DNA of 19,017 bases, from the NCBI GenBank assembly GCA_028715665.1, contig JAQURI010000010.1, positions 1-19,017 of the forward strand, in the 5' to 3' direction. A program made the translations under genes and the position numbers. Below the pieces are notes generated by a model, which saw nothing but the letters and a program-made list of their open reading frames with translations, did not search any database and had not been told where the DNA came from. Shown here piece after piece: positions 6,843 through 12,161 of this stretch (positions are counted from its first letter, which is position 1; each line of letters begins with the position of its first letter). Source of the stretch: Candidatus Ratteibacteria bacterium (lineage in GTDB: Bacteria; CAIJMQ01).

Positions 6843-7577
6843 TTATCCTTTTTTGATTTCCTTTAATATTTGTTTGTCTTCTTTGTTTAATATGGTTTTG
6901 TCAATAAGTTCGGGTCTTTTTAAGCAGGTCCTTTTTAGAGCTTCTTTCCTTCTCCATTTATATATTTCTTCGTGGTTTCCCGATAAAAGAATATCGGGGA
7001 CTTTCATCCCCTTGAATTTCGCTGGCCGTGTGTATAACGGCCCTTCCAAAATATTTTGGTAAAAGGAATCCAACCGGATTGATTCTTTATTTCCCAAAAC
7101 GCCGGGAATGAGCCGAATGATCGCGTCCACGACGACCATTGCGGCAATTTCTCCCCCGCTTAATACATAATCGCCTATGGATATTTCCTCATCAACAAGG
7201 TTTAAACGTATTCTTTCGTCCAGTCCTTTATAGTGTCCGCATATAAGAATAAGAGACGGTTTTTTTGCCAGTTTTTTGCTTTTTTCTTCGTTTAAAACTT
7301 CTCCCTGCGGAGTGAGCAAAATGGTTTTTATTTTATTTTTTTTATTCTGCGTCTTGATTTTTTTTATTGCGTTATATATGGGCTCTATTTGCATAATCAT
7401 TCCGGCTCCGCCGCCGTAAGGATAGTCGTCGGTCATTTTGCGTTTGCCCAATCCGAACTGTCTCAAATCATGCAGGAATATTTTAACGAGTCCTTTTTCC
7501 TGCGCCCTTTTTATGATGCTTTCTTCAAGGACTCCGCGGAACATACCGGGGAACAGAGTTAATATGTGAATGTCCAT
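6843..7577 (-). CDS. trmD: tRNA (guanine-N1)-methyltransferase TrmD
   Basis: TrmD methylates G37 of tRNAs using S-adenosylmethionine and prevents +1 frameshifting. The 244 residues match the family. Visible features are the start MDIHILTLFPGMF, the DDYPYGGGAGM loop, LLTPQGEVLN, the deep-knot SPOUT segment ICGHYKGLDERI...ISIGDYVLSGGEIAAMVVVDA, and the C-terminal LLSGNHEEIYKWRR tRNA-binding region. Upstream, where rimM and khpA usually sit between rpsP and trmD, there is only a 118-bp repeat-filled gap. No Shine-Dalgarno is seen; the ATG is preceded by AT-rich repeat sequence (CCATAATAAT). Confidence 0.97.
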   Translation of the reverse strand: MDIHILTLFPGMFRGVLEESIIKRAQEKGLVKIFLHDLRQFGLGKRKMTDDYPYGGGAGMIMQIEPIYNAIKKIKTQNKKNKIKTILLTPQGEVLNEEKSKKLAKKPSLILICGHYKGLDERIRLNLVDEEISIGDYVLSGGEIAAMVVVDAIIRLIPGVLGNKESIRLDSFYQNILEGPLYTRPAKFKGMKVPDILLSGNHEEIYKWRRKEALKRTCLKRPELIDKTILNKEDKQILKEIKKG

Positions 7578-7584
7578 ATTATTA

Positions 7585-7704
7585 TGGTTAATATCAGTTA
7601 ATATTGGTTAATATTGGTTAATATGGGTTAATAAAGGTTGCTCTTTAATATTTTGATAACCATTGTTAACTATTATTAACCTATGTTAACCCTTTTTAAC
7701 TTTT
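7585..7704. repeat. Helically phased inverted array of GTTAA/TTAAC words
   Basis: On the + strand, GGTTA-type words recur exactly every 10 bp from about 7586 to 7637 (five copies, linkers mostly TATTG or similar). After a ~17-bp centre, TTAAC recurs every 10 bp ending at 7660 (as ATAAC), 7670, 7680, 7690 and 7700. The two halves are inverse complements. In the rpsP-trmD transcript this would be a ~45-bp imperfect stem with the five-base words paired almost perfectly and the five-base linkers only partly. The last unit contains the rpsP stop (AGT TAA). The 10-bp period is one helical turn. It is not a CRISPR: the units are too short. Confidence 0.8.
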
Positions 7705-7944
7705 TGTCTGCGGTCTGCTTTTAAGGATATTTTCCACAGTGGGCGTAGCGCTGGCGCCGTTTCCCATCCAATACTGCAAACGCTCTTTGTTTATATCGAC
7801 TTTTGCGGGATTTTGGTTAGGGTCATAGATGCCGAGTTCTTCAATTAGCCTGCCGTCCCTTGGAGAACGAATGTCTGCGACCACTATTCTGTAATAGCTT
7901 TGTTTCTTTTTGCCTATCCTCTTCAGCCTGATTTTAATTGCCAT
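7696..7944 (-). CDS. rpsP: 30S ribosomal protein S16
   Basis: The 82-residue product is normal length for S16, an early-assembling 30S protein. Landmarks are MAIKIRLKRIGKKKQSYYRIVVAD, SPRDGRLIEELGIYDP and DINKERLQYWMGNGA. A strong GGAGG four bases before the ATG supports the start. It follows ffh across 115 bp holding a REP-like element, and precedes trmD. Its stop (AGT TAA) is the first unit of the downstream GTTAA array, so the protein's end and the array are fused in sequence. Confidence 0.97.
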   Translation of the reverse strand: MAIKIRLKRIGKKKQSYYRIVVADIRSPRDGRLIEELGIYDPNQNPAKVDINKERLQYWMGNGASATPTVENILKSRPQTKS

Positions 7945-7990
7945 AATTCCTCCGTTTAAGGTTTAAATCAATTAGTCTATCTCCTATCCT

Positions 7991-8072
7991 GATTTTCCCC
8001 CCTCGAGAAATTCGAAGAATTTCCGAGACCAAAGTCCCTGAAATTGCATTTTGCAATTTCTAGGGGGGAATC
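7991..8072. repeat. REP/MITE-like three-way hairpin element at the 3' end of ffh
   Basis: An outer inverted repeat, TTCCCCCCT (7995-8003) with AGGGGGGAA (8062-8070), encloses two inner hairpins. The first is GAAATTC/GAATTTC at 8007-8023 with flanking CTCG/CGAG. The second is GAAATTGCA/TGCAATTTC at 8040-8060 with a 3-nt loop. The whole can fold as a three-way junction. GATT/AATC flank the outer arms, and a second C/G run (GGGGGAAG, 8075-8082) lies beyond the right end. The element occupies most of the rpsP-ffh gap and runs into the last codons of ffh. There is no ORF inside. Mobility is inferred from shape only. Confidence 0.65.
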
Positions 8073-9388
8073 AAGGGGGAAGAAAACCCCTTTCTTTTCA
8101 TCCGGGTTCCTTTGTTTACCATTTCTTTTATGAATTTTCTGACAGAATAAAATTGTTTCAATAATTGGTTGATATCCTGCACGTCCGTTCCGCTTCCTTC
8201 TGCTATTCTTTTCCTTCTGCTGCCGTCTATTATACGGGGGTTGGTTCTTTCTTCGGGAGTCATAGAAAGAATTATCGCTTCTATGCGTTTATATCGTTCT
8301 TCGGAAATATCCATGTTTTTTAAAGACGGTTCAACCGGTAAATAATCTAACATTTTAGACAAAGGCCCGATTTTTTTCATCTGTCTAAGTTGCGATAAGA
8401 AATCTTCCAGGTCAAGCGTTTCAGCTTTTAATTTTTTAACTAATTTTTCGGTATCGTCTTTCCTGACTTCGCTTTCGGCTTTTTCCACCAACGTCAAAAT
8501 GTCTCCCATCCCGAGTATTCGCGAAGCCATGCGCTCAGGATAGAAAATTTCTAAATCTTCCGTTTTTTCGCCTGCGGCTGCGAATTTTATGGGCACTCCC
8601 GTAATTTTTCTGATTGATATCGCCGCTCCTCCGCGAGTATCGGTATCCAGTTTGGTAAGGATTACCCCTGTTATTCCCAATCTTTCGTTAAAACTCTTTG
8701 CTATGTTGACCGCGTCTTGGCCCGTCATTGCGTCCGCAACGAGCAGGATTTCGCAGGGAGAAACAGCTTTTTTTATATTGGCAAGTTCGTCCATCAATTC
8801 TTCGTTTATATGAAGTCTCCCCTGTGTATCTATAATTAAAGTATCCGCACTTATGGCATTGGCTTTTTTTACGGCATTTATGGCGATATCAAGCGGCGTT
8901 TTCCCTTCGGTAATTACCGGAATCCCCAGGTTTTTACCGAGAAATTGCAGTTGTTCTCTCGCGGCAGGCCTTTGCGTGTCTGTTCCGGCGAGCAGAATAT
9001 TTTGCCCTTTATCGTGTAAAAATTTTGCCAATTTGCTGCTTGTCGTTGTCTTGCCGCTTCCCTGCAGTCCTATGAGCATGATGACATCGGGAGGATTCGA
9101 CGAATATTTTAACGGCGAATTTTCTTTGCCGAGTAATTCTATTAGTTTATCGTGAACTATTTTGACTAACTTTTGTGAAGGGGTAATGCTTTTGGCGACT
9201 TTTTGCCCAAGGGCTTCTTGGGCGACATCATCAATAAAATCTTTAACTATCCGATAATTAACGTCGGCTTCGAGCAGAGCGAGCTGGATTTCGCGCAAAC
9301 CTTCTTTGATATTGCTTTCGCTTATTACTCCCTGCCCTTTTAAATTCTTGAAAATCGTCTGTAATTTATTGGTTAAGTTTGAAAACAT
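8060..9388 (-). CDS. ffh: Signal recognition particle protein Ffh (SRP54)
   Basis: Ffh binds SRP RNA and signal sequences and targets ribosomes to the membrane through FtsY. The 442 residues give an N domain (1-~95), a GTPase domain with GLQGSGKT (107-114), TDTQRPAAREQL, DTQGR (187-191, usually DTAGR) and TKLD (245-248), the RGGAAISI insertion region and AAAGEKTEDLEIFYPERMASRILGMGD, then a methionine-containing M domain with SRRKRIAEGSGT...LLKQF, the SRP RNA-binding helix region. The end, SSPLIPP, is not family-like and is encoded by a repeat element that also supplies the stop. No Shine-Dalgarno is seen; the ATG is 4 bp after the ftsB stop, suggesting translational coupling. Confidence 0.97.
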   Translation of the reverse strand: MFSNLTNKLQTIFKNLKGQGVISESNIKEGLREIQLALLEADVNYRIVKDFIDDVAQEALGQKVAKSITPSQKLVKIVHDKLIELLGKENSPLKYSSNPPDVIMLIGLQGSGKTTTSSKLAKFLHDKGQNILLAGTDTQRPAAREQLQFLGKNLGIPVITEGKTPLDIAINAVKKANAISADTLIIDTQGRLHINEELMDELANIKKAVSPCEILLVADAMTGQDAVNIAKSFNERLGITGVILTKLDTDTRGGAAISIRKITGVPIKFAAAGEKTEDLEIFYPERMASRILGMGDILTLVEKAESEVRKDDTEKLVKKLKAETLDLEDFLSQLRQMKKIGPLSKMLDYLPVEPSLKNMDISEERYKRIEAIILSMTPEERTNPRIIDGSRRKRIAEGSGTDVQDINQLLKQFYSVRKFIKEMVNKGTRMKRKGFSSPLIPP

Positions 9389-9392
9389 ATTT

Positions 9393-9695
9393 TTATTTAT
9401 CTTTATTGTTTTCCGGTATTATTCTGTAAATTACTTCTCCCTGTCTGGTCATTCCGAGTTCTTTTCTTGCAATTTTTTCAATATATAACGGGTCTGTTTT
9501 TAGTTTTTCTATTTCGGCTTTTAGACTTTCGTTTTCTTTTTCTAATTGTTGTATTCTGATATTTAAAGCTTCCCGGTCTTTTCTGTATCTTGAAAGCGCA
9601 GAATAATTGGGGATTAACAGATACAGCAAAATTCCTCCCAAAAGAAAAAACGTTATTATCCAAACCAATTGTCTGTCTTTTTCGCGTTTTCTCAT
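9393..9695 (-). CDS. ftsB: FtsB/DivIC-type septum formation initiator
   Basis: This 100-residue bitopic membrane protein has a short basic cytoplasmic N-terminus (MRKREKDRQ), one transmembrane helix at about residues 10-30 (WIITFFLLGGILLYLLIP), and a coiled coil (about 36-67, RIQQLEKENESLKAEIEKLK). It closes with the family signature PLYIEKIARKELGMTRQGEVIY. It links FtsL and FtsQ (or DivIB) in the divisome. The start overlaps the eno stop by 4 bp (ATGA), the same eno-ftsB order as in many bacteria, and ffh starts 4 bp after its stop. The alternative name divIC would be equally fair. Confidence 0.9.
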   Translation of the reverse strand: MRKREKDRQLVWIITFFLLGGILLYLLIPNYSALSRYRKDREALNIRIQQLEKENESLKAEIEKLKTDPLYIEKIARKELGMTRQGEVIYRIIPENNKDK

Positions 9696-10966
9696 AATTC
9701 GAACGCTTTTTTGCCGGCGTATTTTGCGTTAGGGCCGAGTTCTTCTTCTATTCTTAATAATTGGTTATATTTGCATGTTCTTTCCGAGCGGCACGGAGCG
9801 CCTGTTTTGATTTTACCGGCATCGGTTGCGACGACCAAATCCGCTATGAAAGCGTCTTCCGTTTCCCCTGAACGATGTGAAACTAAAGATGTGTAACCCG
9901 CTTTTTTTGCTAATTTGATTGTATCCAATGTTTCGGTCAGAGTTCCGATTTGGTTTAGTTTTATCAATATGGAGTTAGCTACTTTCATTTGGATGCCTTT
10001 GTTTAGTCTTATCGGGTTTGTGACAAAAAGGTCGTCTCCTATAAGGCGGATTTTGTTTCCCAATTTTTTCGTAAGCAGTTGCCATCCGTCCCAGTCGTCT
10101 TCGGCAAGTCCGTCTTCGATGAACAATATCGGGTATTTTTCCACCAATGAATCGTAATAATCCGCCATTTGTTCGGAGGACAAATTTTTCCCCTCGCTTT
10201 CCAGAATATATTTTCCGTCTTTAAACAAGTTTGAGCTTGCTACATCAAGACCTATATATATATCCTTGCCTTCTTTATATCCGGCACTTCTAATCGCATC
10301 AATGATTACTTTTATCGCGTCTTCGTTTGATGCGAGGTTAGGCGCGAAACCGCCTTCGTCTCCTACGGCTGTTGAAAGGTTTTTGGATTTCAATACCGAT
10401 TTCAGGGTTTGGTAAACCTCCGCCGCCATGCGCAACGCTTCTTTAAAAGAAGGCGCGCCCGTGGGAACAATCATAAATTCTTGTATATCAACGTTGTTAT
10501 CAGCATGCATGCCGCCGTTTAATATGTTTAAGCACGGCGCAGGTAAAATATTGGAATTTGCATTAAGGTATTTATAGAGGGGGAGTTTTTTTTCTGCCGC
10601 TGCAGCTCTGGCGCAAGCCATGGAAACGCCCAATATTGCGTTCGCGCCGAGATTGCCTTTGTTCGGCGTTCCGTCCAATTTTATAAGCAGTTCGTCAATT
10701 TCTCTTTGCATAGATGCATCTTTGCCTTTTAATTTAGGCGATATTATCTTATTTATATTGCTTACTGCTTTGGTTACGCCTTTTCCTTTGAATCTGTTCT
10801 TGTCGCCGTCTCGAAGCTCCAGTGCCTCATGTTCGCCGGTGGAGGCGCCGGAAGGAACGGCAGCTCTGCCCACTATTCCCGATGAGAGTTTTACTTCCGC
10901 TTCGACTGTCGGATTACCCCTGGAATCCAAAATTTCCCTTCCTTTAACTTCCGCTATGCCGCTCAT
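9692..10966 (-). CDS. eno: Enolase
   Basis: Enolase interconverts 2-phosphoglycerate and phosphoenolpyruvate in glycolysis and may also belong to the RNA degradosome. I chose the ATG at 10966 (424 aa, MSGIAEVKGREILDSRGNPT) over the ATG at 10981, because GGAGG with 8-nt spacing precedes it and the upstream ATG has no such site. Catalytic and metal residues are present: Glu204 in VGDEGGFAPN, Asp241 in GLDVASS, Glu284 in FIEDGLAEDDWDGW, Asp311 in IGDDLFVTN, Lys336 in LIKLNQIGT, and HRSGETED at 364-371. It heads the eno-ftsB-ffh unit, behind a consensus promoter and a ~140-nt leader. Confidence 0.98.
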   Translation of the reverse strand: MSGIAEVKGREILDSRGNPTVEAEVKLSSGIVGRAAVPSGASTGEHEALELRDGDKNRFKGKGVTKAVSNINKIISPKLKGKDASMQREIDELLIKLDGTPNKGNLGANAILGVSMACARAAAAEKKLPLYKYLNANSNILPAPCLNILNGGMHADNNVDIQEFMIVPTGAPSFKEALRMAAEVYQTLKSVLKSKNLSTAVGDEGGFAPNLASNEDAIKVIIDAIRSAGYKEGKDIYIGLDVASSNLFKDGKYILESEGKNLSSEQMADYYDSLVEKYPILFIEDGLAEDDWDGWQLLTKKLGNKIRLIGDDLFVTNPIRLNKGIQMKVANSILIKLNQIGTLTETLDTIKLAKKAGYTSLVSHRSGETEDAFIADLVVATDAGKIKTGAPCRSERTCKYNQLLRIEEELGPNAKYAGKKAFEL

Positions 10967-10974
10967 TTTATTAA

Positions 10975-10979
10975 CCTCC
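10975..10979 (-). promoter_or_regulatory. Ribosome binding site that fixes the eno start
   Basis: The minus strand reads GGAGG, then TTAATAAA (8 nt), then ATG at 10966. The other in-frame ATG at 10981 overlaps this site and has no purine-rich box upstream, so the downstream ATG is the likely start. Confidence 0.8.
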
Positions 10980-11021
10980 ATATTTTAAGAATTTGTTTTA
11001 AAGTAAATTATTTTCATTTAA

Positions 11022-11105
11022 TTAGACTTCCCCCGGCTTCCATTAGTCCGACTTGTTTCGGTTTTTATGTTGAATAAAGCGGAAATGGTAATTCAATAAG
11101 CCTAA
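11022..11105 (-). promoter_or_regulatory. Possible structured 5' leader of eno
   Basis: Within the ~140-nt leader, these segments are complementary: TTAGGCTT (11105-11098) with AAGTCTAA (11029-11022, one G-U); TTGAAT (11096-11091) with ATTCAA (11075-11070); CCGA (11061-11058) with TCGG (11051-11048); and CCATT in the second stem's loop (11088-11084) with AATGG (11044-11040), a pseudoknot. GGCTT could pair instead with AAGCC (11039-11035), an alternative fold. I matched it to no riboswitch family I know. Found by eye and possibly chance. Confidence 0.35.
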
Positions 11106-11108
11106 CGA

Positions 11109-11144
11109 GAGTGAGATTATACTAACAGAGCATGTTGATGTCAA
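11109..11144 (-). promoter_or_regulatory. Consensus sigma70-type promoter upstream of eno
   Basis: The minus strand carries TTGACA (11144-11139), a 17-bp spacer, and TATAAT (11121-11116), both hexamers perfect. Transcription should start about 7 nt further on, near 11109. It lies in the 213-bp gap between the DRG-type GTPase gene and eno and would drive eno-ftsB-ffh and probably the ribosomal cluster beyond. Confidence 0.85.
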
Positions 11145-11150
11145 AGATTT

Positions 11151-11180
11151 ACCCACACATCAATGCATTGGTGTGTGGGT
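11151..11180. terminator. 30-bp near-perfect palindrome after the DRG-type GTPase gene
   Basis: ACCCACACATCAATG (11151-11165) faces CATTGGTGTGTGGGT (11166-11180): 15-bp arms, one mismatch, no spacer. It begins at the last base of the GTPase stop codon and lies just upstream of the eno -35 box. As RNA it gives a stable G/C-based hairpin that would separate the two transcription units, but the sequence after it (AAATCTTTG) is not a real U-tract. An operator for the eno promoter is a fair alternative. Confidence 0.45.
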
Positions 11181-12151
11181 TACATATGCAATTCCAAAAT
11201 GTCTTTGTCTTTTAAAACATAACCTCTTTCTACTCTTTGCCCCGAATAGTTTCCGTTGTCCCAAAGGCGGGCAAATTTCAGATTTTCGAAGTCCTTATGC
11301 ACTGCAATTGCCACTTCCTGGACGTTTGCCCCCTTTTTCATAATAAAGGGCTCGCCTTTCTCGAAGGGCTTGCCCGGTTGTTTGGTATAAACTCGTATAA
11401 CTTCCAATTTATCAAATACTTGTTTTTTAAAATCTACCCAGTTTCCTTTTAAAGCAGAAATGCTCAGAATATCGGGAAAATCTTTGCTATATAATTCTTT
11501 GAGCACGTTAAGGTGCATTTCTGCTTTAGGAGAGTCGTTTTTGTTGCCTATAAGAATGCATTTTTTTAAAAGCAGGTCTTCGCCCGTTTCATTTTTAAGC
11601 GAGATAGATTCATCTCTTAATATGTCTGTTATTTCTTCGACTTGTTCTAAAATGTCTTCTTGCGTCAAATCAATTACCAATAATACTATATCCGCTTCTC
11701 TTATCAGGGGAAACAAATACCTTTCCGTAAAAGTTTTTGTTATCGACGGCGTATCGATAAGTTGGATTTTAATGTCTTCAAATTCCATCATTCCCACAAT
11801 CGGTTTTCTTGTCGCGAAAGGATATGGGGTTACGGGGGAATTGGAGTTGGTAAGACCGGATATAATCTGCGATTTTCCTACATTGGGTTTACCTATCAAT
11901 ATTACCTGTCCGGCACCTTCTTTGTCTATATGAGATAAAGAATCCGCTTCTTTTTTAGCCGATTTTTTTTGGCTTATTTTGCTTAACTTGGAAATCTTCG
12001 TTTTTAAGTCGGCTTGGAGTTTTTCCGTGCCTTTATGTTTCGGTATGACAGCAAGCATTTTCTTGAGCGCTTCCACTTTGTCTGTGTATGTTTTGGCTTG
12101 TCTGTATTCTTTTTCAGCTTCATGGTATTGAGGAGTCAGATTGGCTGGCAT
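11180..12151 (-). CDS. DRG/Obg-like GTPase with C-terminal TGS domain (COG1163-like)
   Basis: The 323-residue protein has a helical, lysine-rich N-terminal region (1-75), then a TRAFAC-class GTPase domain with G1 GKPNVGKS (87-94), switch-region PYPFATRKP with Thr114, G3 DTPS (133-136), G4 NKND (203-206) and G5 SAL (near 232). It ends in a TGS domain (about 251-323). This arrangement matches the DRG/Rbg1 group, which binds ribosomes in archaea and eukaryotes, and its bacterial relatives. MPANLTPQY is the start I expect for that bacterial subgroup. It starts 10 bp after the TPR gene's stop, with AGGAG unusually far upstream (about 15 nt), inside the end of that gene. Role in translation is inferred from the family. 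Confidence 0.85.
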   Translation of the reverse strand: MPANLTPQYHEAEKEYRQAKTYTDKVEALKKMLAVIPKHKGTEKLQADLKTKISKLSKISQKKSAKKEADSLSHIDKEGAGQVILIGKPNVGKSQIISGLTNSNSPVTPYPFATRKPIVGMMEFEDIKIQLIDTPSITKTFTERYLFPLIREADIVLLVIDLTQEDILEQVEEITDILRDESISLKNETGEDLLLKKCILIGNKNDSPKAEMHLNVLKELYSKDFPDILSISALKGNWVDFKKQVFDKLEVIRVYTKQPGKPFEKGEPFIMKKGANVQEVAIAVHKDFENLKFARLWDNGNYSGQRVERGYVLKDKDILELHM

Positions 12152-12161
12152 GTCTATATAT

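Noticed and set aside
7578..7695. Remnant of khpA or rimM in the rpsP-trmD gap
   Set aside because: The sequence is entirely repeat words, and no piece of either protein can be read in any frame.
7585..7704. CRISPR array reading of the regular repeats
   Set aside because: Units are only 5 conserved bases every 10 bp and the two halves are in opposite orientation. There are no 25-40 bp repeats with unique spacers and no cas genes.
10967..10981. Enolase starting at 10981 (MEVNK extension)
   Set aside because: The GGAGG site lies within these bases and points to the ATG at 10966, where the family sequence begins.
10967..11110. Fluoride riboswitch in front of eno
   Set aside because: The conserved GGNGATGG and associated pseudoknot sequences of that class are not present.
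10982..11179. Small unannotated protein gene between eno and the GTPase gene
   Set aside because: No frame of useful length with a start and ribosome binding site; promoter, leader and palindrome explain the gap.
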